Notes: a model not told the origin generated them from the letters alone. Counted from the first letter of the stretch, positions 17,515 to 26,621 are shown. The stretch is 64,000 nt of DNA from Nocardia nova SH22a (GCF_000523235.1 NZ_CP006850.1:2294001-2358000), one strand, 5' to 3'. Program-made: numbers and translations.

Positions 17515-17841
17515 GACGGCTCACCCCTCTTCGTGGACGTCGCCGACGAAGGCTCGACGGCGCGTACCGACATGAGTCGGAGGATGGGTTTCGAGGGCGG
17601 CCCCTGCGCTGCCTCCTGACCAGCCGCCGCCGGTGCGGACAATTGTGTCCCGGAGATTCGGTGAACCATCCGGGCACAATCGGTTCGTAGCCGGTCTCCC
17701 GGCAGATCTGCACAGCGGCGGCTGATCCCGAAGTGTGATCGAATCTGCCCCGGATATTTGCCGAACGCGACCTTCCGAGCTGGTCAGCGGTCTTTGCCCG
17801 GCGTCGGGTGCGGCTGTCGGCACCGCGAGCCGGAGAAACGA
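17515..17841. other. Intergenic region, no gene seen
   Basis: Between the DUF7144-like gene and the pstS terminator. I see no ORF with a plausible start or codon pattern. It holds the upstream promoter region of the DUF7144-like gene, with no clear hexamers. Confidence 0.4.
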
Positions 17842-17889
17842 GTCCGCCCCGCGGTCCGGAGCGCGAGGGCGCCGGGCCGCGGGGCGGAC
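17842..17889 (-). terminator. Terminator of pstS
   Basis: A 13-bp perfect stem, GTCCGCCCCGCGG at 17842-17854 with its complement at 17877-17889 and a 22-base loop, begins 15 bases past the pstS stop on the minus strand. No T-run follows. Confidence 0.65.
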
Positions 17890-17903
17890 GAGGAAAGCCG
17901 GGA

Positions 17904-19028
17904 TCAGGAGATGGCGTTGATCGCGGTGGTCAGCTTGGACTTGAACGAGTCGGGGATCGGGATGTAGCCCGCGCTGTCCAGACCGGTCTGGCCGTTGTCG
18001 GTGGCCGAGGTCAGGAACGCCTTGACCGCGGTGGCGGTGGCGGCGTCGGAGTACTTCGAGCAGACGACCTCGTAGGTGGCCAGCATGATCGGGTACGCGC
18101 CCGGATCGGTCGGGTTGTAGAAGGAGCTGGTGTCGAGCACCAGGTCGTTGCCCTCACCCTTGACCTTCACACCGGCCACGGCCTTCTGCGCCGAGTCGGT
18201 GGTCAGCTCGACCGGCTTGCCACCGGCGGCGTCGGTGATGATGCCCGCCATGTGCAGGTTCTGGGCCTTGGCGAACGACCATTCGTTGTAGGTCACCGAA
18301 CCGGGAGTGCGGCCGATCGCGGCCGAGGTGCCCTCATTGCCCTTGGCGCCCTCACCGACGCCACCGACGAAGGCCTTACCGGCGCCCTTGCCCCACTCAC
18401 CCTTCGACGCGGCGTCGAGGTAGTGCTGGAAGTTGTCGCTGGTGCCGGACTCGTCGCTGCGGAAGACGACGTGGATCGGCAGATCGGGCAGGGTGACGCC
18501 CGAGTTCTCGGCGGCGATGGCCGGATCGTTCCACTTGGCGATCTTGCCGTTGAAGATCTTGGCCGCGGTGGGGCCGTCGAGGGCCAGCTTGTCGACGCCC
18601 GGCACGTTGAAGGTGATGGCGATGGGACCGTAGACGGTCGGCAGGTTCCACGCGGGCGAACCGCAGCGGGCCTGTGCCTTGTCGTACTCGCCCTTGTCCT
18701 TGCTCAGCGGGGAGTCCGAACCGGCGAAATCGGTCTGGCCGCCGAAGAAGTCGTTCAGACCGGCGCCGGAGCCGCTCGAGGTGTAGTCGAGGTTGTTGTC
18801 CGGGCAGTTCGTCTGATACGCGTTGACGAACCGGTCCATCGCGTTCTTCTGCGCGGACGAACCGCTCGCCTTCAGTGCCTTCTTGCCGCCGCAATCGACG
18901 TTGACCTTGCTGACCGCGGCGCCGCCGTCGGCCGTGGTGGTGTTGTCGTCGCTACCGCACGCGCTCAGTGTCAGAACGCTCGCCGCGGCGAGAACGCCGA
19001 TGATCGCGCTGCCCTTCTTGAAATTCAC
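17904..19028 (-). CDS. pstS: Phosphate ABC transporter binding lipoprotein PstS
   Basis: A 374-residue periplasmic-type phosphate-binding protein, lipid-anchored: signal peptide from [17 protein letters not shown] with lipobox LSAC. The phosphate-binding signatures are present: KASGSSAQ near the start, [11 protein letters not shown] and [13 protein letters not shown]. It would capture inorganic phosphate for a PstABC permease. GTG 19028 has GGAGG eight bases upstream. No pstC, pstA or pstB follows; the gene is monocistronic and ends at its own hairpin, so the permease must be elsewhere. Confidence 0.93.
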   Translation of the reverse strand: MNFKKGSAIIGVLAAASVLTLSACGSDDNTTTADGGAAVSKVNVDCGGKKALKASGSSAQKNAMDRFVNAYQTNCPDNNLDYTSSGSGAGLNDFFGGQTDFAGSDSPLSKDKGEYDKAQARCGSPAWNLPTVYGPIAITFNVPGVDKLALDGPTAAKIFNGKIAKWNDPAIAAENSGVTLPDLPIHVVFRSDESGTSDNFQHYLDAASKGEWGKGAGKAFVGGVGEGAKGNEGTSAAIGRTPGSVTYNEWSFAKAQNLHMAGIITDAAGGKPVELTTDSAQKAVAGVKVKGEGNDLVLDTSSFYNPTDPGAYPIMLATYEVVCSKYSDAATATAVKAFLTSATDNGQTGLDSAGYIPIPDSFKSKLTTAINAIS

Positions 19029-19112
19029 AGATCCTCCGGACTTGCTCCAGGCCGGGCATTCCACCCGGCGCTCACGGAGAAGCTAGGGGCGCTCGGTGCA
19101 CACCGTCTCTTT

Positions 19113-19134
19113 CATAACGGAACGTTCGGTGAAC
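19113..19134 (-). promoter_or_regulatory. Pho-box-like direct repeat upstream of pstS
   Basis: Read on the minus strand: two adjacent 11-base units, GTTCACCGAAC then GTTCCGTTATG, about 85 bases before the pstS start. Direct 11-base repeats beginning GTTC(A) are the binding pattern of the actinobacterial phosphate response regulators PhoP/RegX3. The first unit fits the Streptomyces consensus well; the second only in its GTTC head. Confidence 0.55.
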
Positions 19135-19180
19135 ATTCGGCACACGCACCGCGCACGGCCTCGATTCCGCAGGTCACGGT

Positions 19181-19197
19181 TCACCCGACTCGGGTGA
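19181..19197. promoter_or_regulatory. Perfect 8-1-8 palindrome before alkylsulfatase
   Basis: TCACCCGA-C-TCGGGTGA, 73 bases before the alkylsulfatase ATG. Its left half is also part of GTTCACCCGAC (19179-19189), which matches a single Pho-box unit on the plus strand. It could be the operator of a local repressor or an accessory phosphate-regulator site. Confidence 0.45.
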
Positions 19198-19269
19198 GGT
19201 CCGCGGCGGTCACGGCTGGAAACGTGGTCACGCAACACATCCGCCGTCGACGGGCCGAAGGAGTGCGCA

Positions 19270-21165
19270 ATGACCGGTGTCAGCGAGGTTTCGGGGACGA
19301 TCGAATCGCAGAACCAGGGCGCGGTGCGGTCGCTCCCGTTCGGCGACGAGCAGGATTTCGAGGACGCCCGGCGCGGCTTCGTCGCCGCGCTCGAACCGGG
19401 GGTGGTGAAGAACGCCGCGGGGGATGTGGTGTGGGACAGCGACGGGTACGCCTTCCTCGACGAGGACTGCCCGGCGACCGTGCACCCGAGTCTGTGGCGG
19501 CAGTCGAAGTTGTGCGCGATCCAGGGGCTGTTCGAGGTCACCGACGGGATCTACCAGGTCCGCGGGCTGGATCTGTCGAATATGACGCTGGTGGAGGGTG
19601 ATTCGGGGGTGATCGTGATCGATCCGCTCATCTCCGAGGAGACCGCCGCGGCCGGGCTGGCGCTGTATCGCGCGCACCGGGGTGACCGTCCGGTGACGGC
19701 GGTGATCTACACCCATTCCCACATCGACCACTTCGGCGGTGTGAAGGGGGTGACCACGGCCGAGGACGTCGCGGCGGGCAAGTGCCCGATCCTGGCTCCG
19801 GTCGGATTCGTCGAGCACGCGGTGGAGGAGAACGTCTACGCCGGAACCGCGATGGGTCGGCGCGCCGCCTACATGTACGGCGCGGCACTGCCCCGCGGTC
19901 CGCAGGGCGCGGTGGGCGCGGGGCTGGGCCAGACCACCTCGACCGGCACCCCGACGCTGATCGTCCCGACCCTGAACATCACCCACACCGGCCAGAGCGA
20001 GGTGGTCGACGGTGTGCGCATCGATTTCCAGATGACGCCGGGCACCGAGGCGCCGTCGGAGATGAACTTCCACTTCCCCGAACGCCGCGCGCTGTGCATG
20101 GCCGAGAACGCCACGCACACCCTGCACAATCTGCTGACGCTGCGTGGTGCGCTGGTGCGCGATCCACATGTGTGGGCGAAATACCTGACCGAGTCGATCA
20201 ACCGGTTCGCGGGCCAGTCCGATGTGCTGTTCGCCTCCCACCACTGGCCCACCTGGGGCACCGGTCGCCTGACGGAATTCCTTGCCCTGCAACGTGATCT
20301 GTACGCGTACCTGCACGATCAGACACTGCGCTCACTGAACAAGGGCGCGACCGGAATCGAGATCGCCGAAACCATCACGCTGCCACCGGCATTGGAGGCT
20401 GCCTGGAACACGCACGGCTACTACGGTTCGGTCAGCCACAATGTGAAGGCCATCTACCAGCGGTACATGGGCTGGTTCGACGGTAATCCCGCCACCCTGT
20501 GGCAGCATCCGCCGATCGAATCGGCGAAGCGGCATGTGGAATTCATGGGCGGCGCCGACGCGGTGGTGGCCAAGGCGCGCGAGTCCTTCGCCGCCGGTGA
20601 TTTCCGTTGGGTGGCACAGGTTCTCAACTATGTGATCTTCGCCGAGCCCGAGCACGCCGAAGCCCGCGCACTGCAGGCGGATACCTTCGATCAGCTCGGT
20701 TACGGGTCGGAGAACGGGACCTGGCGCAACTTCTTCCTGATGGGCGCCTACGAACTGCGCAACGGGTCCGTGGGCACCCCGACGGTCGCCTCCGCCCCGG
20801 ACATCGCCGCCGCGCTGACTGTGGAGCAGTTGTTCGACGCGGTCGCGCTGCGGGTGGACGGGCCGAAGGCGTGGGCGGCCGACATCACCATCGACTGGCG
20901 GATCACCGACGAGAACATCGTGCACCGCGTCCATCTGCGCAACGGTGTGCTCGTGCACTTCGACGTCACGGGTGAGGTGCCCGCCGCCGACGCCACCTTC
21001 ACCCTGTCCGGCGCCGCCCTGCACGTGGCGTTGCTGGGCGGCGAGGACATTCAGCAGATGATCACCAGCGGCGAGATCACCGCCGCCGGGAACACCGCGG
21101 TGCTGGGTGAGCTGGTCGGGTATCTGGACGACCCCGACCCGGACTTCGCCATCGTGACGCCGTAG
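19270..21165 (+). CDS. Linear primary alkylsulfatase (SdsA1/BDS1-like)
   Basis: A 631-residue metallo-beta-lactamase-fold sulfatase that hydrolyses alkyl sulfates such as dodecyl sulfate to alcohol and sulfate. The zinc motif THSHIDHFGG places ligands at His149, His151, Asp153 and His154; later ligands fit MAENATHTLHN and ASHHWPTWG. After the catalytic domain come an alkylsulfatase dimerisation region (AYLHDQTLRSLNKG, YYGSVSHNVKAIYQRYMGWFDGNP) and a C-terminal SCP2-like lipid-binding domain from about residue 505. No signal peptide is visible, unlike secreted SdsA1, so it may act inside the cell. Divergent from pstS. Confidence 0.92.
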   Translation: MTGVSEVSGTIESQNQGAVRSLPFGDEQDFEDARRGFVAALEPGVVKNAAGDVVWDSDGYAFLDEDCPATVHPSLWRQSKLCAIQGLFEVTDGIYQVRGLDLSNMTLVEGDSGVIVIDPLISEETAAAGLALYRAHRGDRPVTAVIYTHSHIDHFGGVKGVTTAEDVAAGKCPILAPVGFVEHAVEENVYAGTAMGRRAAYMYGAALPRGPQGAVGAGLGQTTSTGTPTLIVPTLNITHTGQSEVVDGVRIDFQMTPGTEAPSEMNFHFPERRALCMAENATHTLHNLLTLRGALVRDPHVWAKYLTESINRFAGQSDVLFASHHWPTWGTGRLTEFLALQRDLYAYLHDQTLRSLNKGATGIEIAETITLPPALEAAWNTHGYYGSVSHNVKAIYQRYMGWFDGNPATLWQHPPIESAKRHVEFMGGADAVVAKARESFAAGDFRWVAQVLNYVIFAEPEHAEARALQADTFDQLGYGSENGTWRNFFLMGAYELRNGSVGTPTVASAPDIAAALTVEQLFDAVALRVDGPKAWAADITIDWRITDENIVHRVHLRNGVLVHFDVTGEVPAADATFTLSGAALHVALLGGEDIQQMITSGEITAAGNTAVLGELVGYLDDPDPDFAIVTP

Positions 21166-21257
21166 GTCCGGGCGGCGGTTTCGGACTCGCCGATGCTCCG
21201 GGCCGTTTCGGCGGCGACGGGGTTGTGCCGCCGAGTGGCCCGGCGGCGGTGACTTGC

Positions 21258-22340
21258 TCAGATCGTGAAGCGGCCCGCGAAACTGCGCAGCGGCAGGTCC
21301 GCGCTGGTGATGATGCCGGGGCGGGCCGCCACCACGGACTTGATCGCGTTGAGCGCGGGCAGTCCGGTGACCGTCATGCCGATGGAGGCGAAATTGGCCG
21401 GGTCGGACAGGTCGAATCCCTTGCGCGGGAAGATCATGTGCTTGCTGTATATGCTCGGGTCGCCGGTGATCTGAGTGATGTAGCAGCCCTTGATATCCCA
21501 CGCCGGATCGGTGTGCGGGGTCATCTGCCATTCGAGGTGCGATTCGACCCGCGGCACCCCGTCGACCATGCCCTGGTACTTGATGTAGTTGGCGCCCAGC
21601 GAACCCTTCGGCAGGAAGTACCAGCCGAGATCGACATCCTGGGTACAGGCGCCGAGTTCGTAGTCGAACCGGACCTCGTCGAGTTCGAGACCGAAGGCAT
21701 CGGCCATCAGATAGACCGAGTCGGCGAACACCGCGGTGTACTTGTGCAGCGAATCCGGGATGGTGGGGTCGTCGATCGGGCGGCCGTAGCCGACCGCCTT
21801 CCAGGTGTCCACGGAGTGGTGGCAGGACACGTCCACCGATTCGGTGACCGTCACATTCTCGATGTCGGCCACATCGGCGGAGTGCACGATGCCCAGGATC
21901 TGGCACAGGCCCGGATTCATGCCGGTGCCGTAGAACGTGGAACCGCCACGCTCACAAGCCGATTGGATGACCTCGCTGACCTTGCGCCCGGACGGATGCG
22001 GATGATTGGTGTCGCGGTGGTAGCCGGTGATCCAGTCCGCGGTGGTCACCACATCGATACCCGCCTCGAGAACCTTCTCGTACAGATCCTCGTCCGGGAA
22101 CACGCCGTGGAAGGTGAGCACATCGGGACGGGCGGCGATGATCTCCTCGATCGTCCCGGTGGCGGCGACGCCGATCGGGTCGATGCCGACGATCTCACCG
22201 GCGTCGCGGCCGATCTTGTCCGGGGTGTAGCAGTGCAGTCCGGCCAGTTCCAGGTCGGGATGATTGCGGATGCGGCCGATCATCTCGGTGCCCAGATTGC
22301 CGGTCGCGACCTGGAATACCCGGATCTTGTCGGTGCTCAT
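21258..22340 (-). CDS. DapB-like oxidoreductase, Rieske operon partner
   Basis: A 360-residue paralogue of the gene at 11141. It opens with IRVFQVATGNLGTEMIGRIRNHPDLELAGLHCYTPDKIGRDAGEI, a Rossmann dinucleotide-binding start with the same spacing, then DVVTTADWITGYH. The start overlaps the stop of the upstream Rieske gene by four bases (ATGA), so the two are translationally coupled and probably act in one pathway. The family's reaction is not established; reduction of a ketone or imine, or electron delivery, are guesses. Confidence 0.75.
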   Translation of the reverse strand: MSTDKIRVFQVATGNLGTEMIGRIRNHPDLELAGLHCYTPDKIGRDAGEIVGIDPIGVAATGTIEEIIAARPDVLTFHGVFPDEDLYEKVLEAGIDVVTTADWITGYHRDTNHPHPSGRKVSEVIQSACERGGSTFYGTGMNPGLCQILGIVHSADVADIENVTVTESVDVSCHHSVDTWKAVGYGRPIDDPTIPDSLHKYTAVFADSVYLMADAFGLELDEVRFDYELGACTQDVDLGWYFLPKGSLGANYIKYQGMVDGVPRVESHLEWQMTPHTDPAWDIKGCYITQITGDPSIYSKHMIFPRKGFDLSDPANFASIGMTVTGLPALNAIKSVVAARPGIITSADLPLRSFAGRFTI

Positions 22341-23335
22341 ACGGTTGGCCTTTCGGTCTCGGGGTAGAACTGCCGCGCCCAGGACCGCAGGGCGGTGAAA
22401 CCCTGGAATTCCTTGCGCGACAACGCGGGCGGATCGGAATAGCGCTGATGGGACCAGATCTCGATATCGGCCTCGAACTGCTCGATCACGAAGTCGGCCA
22501 TGGTTTTTCCGTATCGGGTGATCTCGGGGGAGTCGTCGCCGGGTTTGCGGCCGATCCACACGGTGAACCGCACATCGGAGGTGTGCTCGTCCACCGGTGT
22601 CACCGCGGGCATCGTCCGGTTGTCGACCATGCCCCAGCTCTTGGTGACCGAACAGCCGAGTCCGGCGTTGATCGATTCGACCCCGCTGCTGATCTGATCC
22701 TCGGCCACGTTCTCGTCGAAGGCGATGGTGAAGTCCACGTAGGACACCGGGCCGGAGAAGTCGTGGCGGGTGAACTCCGGGACGAACGGCGTCTTGTGCA
22801 CGTACTTGAAATGCGCGAAGTCGACGCCGTTCTCCATCACGTACTGCGGATGCAGTTCCAGCCCCGGGCGGTGGATGGTGGCCGCGGGGACGGGTGGGTA
22901 GTAGTCGGCGGCGGTCTTGTCGTCACCGAAGTCGGCGAAGATGTCCGGCACCTCGAAATATGGTGGGCGGCCGTCGATGTCGTACCAGATCCACACCGCC
23001 TCGTTGCGTTCGGCGACCGGATAGCTGCGGATGCGGCGGCCCTTGTTGGGATGGCTCTCGTACGGAACGCACACATTGCGTCCCTTGCGATTCCACTCCC
23101 AGCCGTGGAACGGGCACACCAGATTCTCGCCCTCGACCCGGCCGCCGTAGCCGAGATGGGCGCCCAGGTGCTCGCAATAGGCGTCGAAGACCGACAGCGC
23201 ACCCGATGCGGAGCGCCAGGCGACCAGTTCCCGCCCGAAGTACTTCATCTTGTGCACGGCACCGACGGCGATCTCGGTGCACCAGGCCACTTGGAACCAG
23301 CCCGTCGGTTCCATCGACAGGGGTGGTGGTGCCAT
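22337..23335 (-). CDS. Rieske non-haem iron oxygenase, alpha-subunit type
   Basis: A 332-residue oxygenase component. The Rieske [2Fe-2S] ligands are Cys54, His56, Cys74 and His77 (CEHLGAH, CPFHGWEW). The mononuclear iron site follows in NGVDFAHFKYVH with His175 and His180. Architecture and size resemble KshA-type 3-ketosteroid 9-alpha-hydroxylases and other single-component-oxygenase Rieske enzymes needing a separate reductase; none is encoded here. Start ATG 23335 has GGAAGGA ten bases upstream. Divergent from a TetR gene likely to regulate it; substrate probably a steroid or other alicyclic compound (inference). Confidence 0.88.
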   Translation of the reverse strand: MAPPPLSMEPTGWFQVAWCTEIAVGAVHKMKYFGRELVAWRSASGALSVFDAYCEHLGAHLGYGGRVEGENLVCPFHGWEWNRKGRNVCVPYESHPNKGRRIRSYPVAERNEAVWIWYDIDGRPPYFEVPDIFADFGDDKTAADYYPPVPAATIHRPGLELHPQYVMENGVDFAHFKYVHKTPFVPEFTRHDFSGPVSYVDFTIAFDENVAEDQISSGVESINAGLGCSVTKSWGMVDNRTMPAVTPVDEHTSDVRFTVWIGRKPGDDSPEITRYGKTMADFVIEQFEADIEIWSHQRYSDPPALSRKEFQGFTALRSWARQFYPETERPTV

Positions 23336-23414
23336 TCGACGATCCTTCCGGCAAACGAGGCGCTCGGACCGCGCGGACTCTGCGGGTTCGTGGCGCCGAT
23401 CACACGCGGCGCCA

Positions 23415-23455
23415 ATAACCATAGAAAGCTCTTTGAAAGAATACAAGAGGGTTAT
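23415..23455. promoter_or_regulatory. Nested dyads between Rieske operon and tetR
   Basis: Outer arms ATAACC (23415-23420) and GGTTAT (23450-23455) enclose inner arms CTCTT (23429-23433) and AAGAG (23445-23449). The outer and inner centres differ by only about two bases. The AT-rich island lies in the divergent promoter region, a natural operator for the TetR encoded at 23500. Confidence 0.5.
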
Positions 23456-23499
23456 GTGAAACTGGATCGCGCAGGTCGGGACCACTACAATCGGATCTC

Positions 23500-24117
23500 G
23501 TGACGGAAGCGGCGGTAGGCGGGCGACGCGCGAACCGGCGCGGTATCCAATCCCGGGAGAGCATGCTCGAGGCGGCGATCGCCTCCCTGGCGACGGGTGA
23601 TCCCGCGGCGGTGTCGGGCAATCGCATCGCCCGCGACATCGGTGCGACCTGGGGCGTGATCAAGTACCAGTTCGGTGACATCGACGGACTGTGGGCGGCG
23701 GTGCTGCGCCACACCGCCGACAAACGTGGCGATCTGCCCGCCGGGCTCGAACTCGACGGCACCCTGCACGACCGGGTGAGCGCGCTGATCCACACCATGG
23801 CGGCGGGCCTGCGGCGGCCGGAATCGCTGGCGATCGAGACGCTGCGCGCGGCACTGCCCCGCGATCACGCCGAGCTGGAACGCGAATTCCCGCGCACGGC
23901 AGCCGAATTGGCCTCCTGGAAGCCGAACTGGGATCAGGCGTGTGCGCGCGCGTTCGCCGATCTGGACCTGGAGCCGGTGAAGGTGCGCCGGGTCGCGGCG
24001 CTCATCCCCGCGGCGATGCGCGGTATCACCTCGGAGCGGACGCTGGGCACCTACGGCGATCTCGACGATGCGCTCGAGGCGTTGATCGGCGGTATAGCGG
24101 CCTATCTGGCGACGTGA
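23500..24117 (+). CDS. TetR-family regulator of the Rieske operon
   Basis: A 205-residue transcriptional regulator. The N-terminal helix-turn-helix spans about residues 18-65: SRESMLEAAIASLATG, then ISGNRIARDIGATWGVIKYQFGDIDGLWAAVL with the recognition helix around GATWGVIKYQF. The C-terminal ligand domain is all-helical. The divergent arrangement with the Rieske/DapB-like operon suggests local control, with the substrate or an intermediate as ligand (inference). GTG start at 23500. Confidence 0.85.
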   Translation: MTEAAVGGRRANRRGIQSRESMLEAAIASLATGDPAAVSGNRIARDIGATWGVIKYQFGDIDGLWAAVLRHTADKRGDLPAGLELDGTLHDRVSALIHTMAAGLRRPESLAIETLRAALPRDHAELEREFPRTAAELASWKPNWDQACARAFADLDLEPVKVRRVAALIPAAMRGITSERTLGTYGDLDDALEALIGGIAAYLAT

Positions 24118-24190
24118 ACGGCCTTGCCGGGATGGCCGTAATCCGCCTGCTCGCGGCGCCGATATTGCTAATCTCTTCCTTCAGTAGTGC

Positions 24191-24211
24191 ATCGGACGGC
24201 CACCGTCCGAT
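24191..24211. promoter_or_regulatory. Perfect 9-3-9 operator before the gntR gene
   Basis: ATCGGACGG-CCA-CCGTCCGAT ends 21 bases before the GntR start codon. Its size and symmetry fit a dimeric winged-helix regulator binding its own promoter (autoregulation). Confidence 0.6.
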
Positions 24212-24232
24212 CACGACGGAAGAAGGGTATTC

Positions 24233-24964
24233 GTGGCAGTACCATCGGCGACCGGACCGGGTCTCGGCCGAGCGGGGCGGAAACTGCCGTTACCGCAACA
24301 GATCGCCCATCAGATTCGCAACTGGATCATGTCCGGCACGATCAAACCGGACGAATTCATCCGATTGGACGAGGTCGCGGAAAAGCTCGATGTCAGCGTC
24401 ACGCCGGTGCGCGAGGCGCTGCTCACCCTGTCCGGTGAGGGGGTCGTGCGGGTGCTGCCCCGGCGCGGATTCGCCGTCGTCCGGCTGAGCCGCGCGGACA
24501 TCGCCGACATCTTCTGGGTGCAGGCCCAGCTCGGGAACCGGCTGGCGCAGCGGGCCGCCCGGCAACTCGGCCCGGCCGGCGCCGACCTGCTCGGGCAGAG
24601 TGTGGACCGGCTCGAATCCGCCGTGCGCGCAGGCGATATCGACGCCATCGCGGAATGCGAGTTCGAATTCCACCGCGCGCTCAACCGGGCCGCCGGGTCA
24701 CCGCAGCTGGCCGCGTTCCAATGGAAGATGGGCTGGTACGCGCCGTATCGGCTGTATGCCGAGGATCGGGGGTGGTGCGAGTTCGCCATCGATTGCCATC
24801 GGCGCCTGGTGGCCGCGCTACGGGACGGTGATCCGGAGCGGATCGCCGAGGAGAGCCGCCACCTCTACGACGATGCGGGCCGCCGCCTGATCGCTCACCT
24901 GGAACGGGCCGGTGTGTGGGAGTTCGCCGAGGATGTCGCGCGGACCTCGGAAGCCACGGTCTGA
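24233..24964 (+). CDS. GntR-family regulator, FCD (FadR) subfamily
   Basis: A 243-residue regulator. An N-terminal winged helix (about residues 20-85) contains IAHQIRNWIMSGTIKPDEFIRLDEVAEKLDVSVTPVREALLTLSGEG, the textbook GntR signature. The C-terminal FCD domain (about 95-225) carries the metal- and ligand-binding His pattern, with EFEFHRALN and CHRRLVAAL visible. Regulators of this subfamily respond to small carboxylates or acyl-CoAs. GTG 24233 is the likely start, behind AAGAAGGG. The adjacent LLM gene is on the same strand after 95 bases. Confidence 0.88.
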   Translation: MAVPSATGPGLGRAGRKLPLPQQIAHQIRNWIMSGTIKPDEFIRLDEVAEKLDVSVTPVREALLTLSGEGVVRVLPRRGFAVVRLSRADIADIFWVQAQLGNRLAQRAARQLGPAGADLLGQSVDRLESAVRAGDIDAIAECEFEFHRALNRAAGSPQLAAFQWKMGWYAPYRLYAEDRGWCEFAIDCHRRLVAALRDGDPERIAEESRHLYDDAGRRLIAHLERAGVWEFAEDVARTSEATV

Positions 24965-25059
24965 GCGGATTCGGCGCGTGATGCGGCGAACCCTTGCCCG
25001 CCGACGATCGGGTGGGAAGAGTGGCTGCGGATCACTGTTCTCGCATCGAGGAGGCGCAC

Positions 25060-26052
25060 GTGCGTTTCGGCATCTTCGTTCCCCAGGGCTGGCGCCTGGA
25101 TCTGGCCGGTATCGAACCGGCGCGGCACTGGGCGGTGATGCGGGACCTCGCCCAGCGGGCCGACGCGGCCGGGGTCTGGGAATCGCTGTGGGTCTACGAC
25201 CACTTCCACACCGTGCCGGTGCCCACCGAGGAGGCGACACACGAGGCGTGGACGCTGATGTCGGCCTTCGCCGCCACCACCGAGCGCATCCGGCTCGGGC
25301 AGATGTGCACCGCGATCAGCTACCGCAATCCGGTATATCTGGCCAAGGTCGCCGCCACCGTGGATCTCATCTCCGGCGGCCGCGCCGAGATGGGCATCGG
25401 CGGCGGCTGGTACGAGCACGAGTGGCGCGCCTACGGATACGGATTTCCTTCCGCCGGAGAGCGTCTGGGCCGATTGGACGAGGGCGTGCAGATCTTCCGG
25501 CAGGCCTGGGAGACCGGCACGGCGACCCTGGCGGGTAAGCACTACCAGGTCGACGGCGCGATCGTGCGCCCACTTCCGTTGCAGGAAGGCGGAATTCCGA
25601 TCTGGGTCGCGGGCGGCGGGGAGAAGGTCACCCTTCGCATCGCCGCGAAATACGCGCAGTACACCAACTTCTCCGGCGATCCGGAGACCTTCACGCGCAA
25701 ATCGGAACTGCTGCGCGAGCATTGCGCGGCGGTCGGCACGGATTTCGGCGCCATCACCCGCAGCTCGAATTTCAATACCGTCGTCGGCGCGACCGAGGCC
25801 GAGGTCCGCGAGCGGATCGCCGCCCTCGAGGCCCGCCTCGTCCCGGTGCTCGGCGCTGAGGGCGCGGCGGGCTGGACACAGAATCTGACCGGGAACTCCG
25901 TGGCGGTGGGGACGCCGGAGCAGATCGTCGAAGGGCTTTCGCGCGTGCGAGATCTCGGTCTGGGCTACGCGATTCACAACTTCCCGGAATCGGCCTATGA
26001 CACCTCGGGTGTGGAATTGTTCGAGCGTGAGGTGATCCCCGCGCTGCGGTAG
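25060..26052 (+). CDS. LLM-class flavin-dependent oxidoreductase
   Basis: A 330-residue luciferase-like TIM-barrel protein, probably F420-dependent as are most actinobacterial members. RFGIFVPQGWRLDL is strand 1; SLWVYDHFHTV contains the DH pair typical of the F420 group; GGRAEMGIGGGWYEHEWRAYGY and PIWVAGGGEKVTLRIAAKYA are the diagnostic phosphate-binding stretches. GTG 25060 follows GAGGAGG. Substrate unknown; the GntR gene just upstream may regulate it. Confidence 0.85.
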   Translation: MRFGIFVPQGWRLDLAGIEPARHWAVMRDLAQRADAAGVWESLWVYDHFHTVPVPTEEATHEAWTLMSAFAATTERIRLGQMCTAISYRNPVYLAKVAATVDLISGGRAEMGIGGGWYEHEWRAYGYGFPSAGERLGRLDEGVQIFRQAWETGTATLAGKHYQVDGAIVRPLPLQEGGIPIWVAGGGEKVTLRIAAKYAQYTNFSGDPETFTRKSELLREHCAAVGTDFGAITRSSNFNTVVGATEAEVRERIAALEARLVPVLGAEGAAGWTQNLTGNSVAVGTPEQIVEGLSRVRDLGLGYAIHNFPESAYDTSGVELFEREVIPALR

Positions 26053-26074
26053 GCGCGGGGGACCGGCGCCGTGA

Positions 26075-26566
26075 CTAGAGCGCCGGTCCCGTCGCGCGCT
26101 GCCCGGCGCGCTCGAGCAGCGACCGGACGAACGCCAGGTGCCCGGGGACGATGGAGAACCAGGCGGCGGGCGTCCAGGATTCGCCCATCGCGACGAAGGT
26201 GGCGATGCGTACGGTGCCGTCGTCGACCTCGACCACCAGTTCGCCGTGGAAGCCGAGTCCGGAATTCGCCCGCAGCACAACGCGTTCCGGGGTGGCGAGG
26301 GCGATGCGCCAGCCCGCGACGGTGTCCGGCGCGCCGGGGTGCAGATCGAGTTCGATACGGGACCAGGCCGCGGCCAGCTGATCGCGGATGGTGTCGGGGA
26401 CATCCGCCATGATGGCGTGCGCCCACTGCTGGGCGGTGCGCGTGGTGGCGGTGGTGGTCTCCAGGACGTGGCAGTCGATGTAGGCGATATCGGTGAGGGT
26501 GGTGAGGGCCAAAAGGTCGTCGGAGATTCCGTGCTGACGGACGACCGGGGGAGTGACTACTGACAT
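26075..26566 (-). CDS. DUF2867-like/SRPBCC-type hypothetical protein
   Basis: A 163-residue protein with an alternating strand pattern after residue 90 (GWRIALATPERVVLRANSGLGFHGELVVEVDDGTVRIATFVAM) and a final helix with HLAFVRSLLERAGQR, which looks like the DUF2867 family within the SRPBCC fold. It is divergent from the TetR at 26673 across a strong palindrome, so probably is repressed by it. No enzymatic motif is apparent; a small hydrophobic ligand-binding role is a guess. Confidence 0.6.
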   Translation of the reverse strand: MSVVTPPVVRQHGISDDLLALTTLTDIAYIDCHVLETTTATTRTAQQWAHAIMADVPDTIRDQLAAAWSRIELDLHPGAPDTVAGWRIALATPERVVLRANSGLGFHGELVVEVDDGTVRIATFVAMGESWTPAAWFSIVPGHLAFVRSLLERAGQRATGPAL

Positions 26567-26590
26567 GGCGAGAACCTTCCGGACTCTGCT

Positions 26591-26621
26591 CAATAGATAC
26601 AGAACAGTACTGTATCTATTG
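26591..26621. promoter_or_regulatory. TetR operator: 12-7-12 perfect palindrome
   Basis: Arms CAATAGATACAG and CTGTATCTATTG around AACAGTA, in an AT-rich island between two divergent genes. A smaller dyad ACAGTACTGT sits inside it. The length and central position are typical of operators bound by two TetR dimers, controlling both the regulator and the DUF2867-like gene. Confidence 0.8.
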
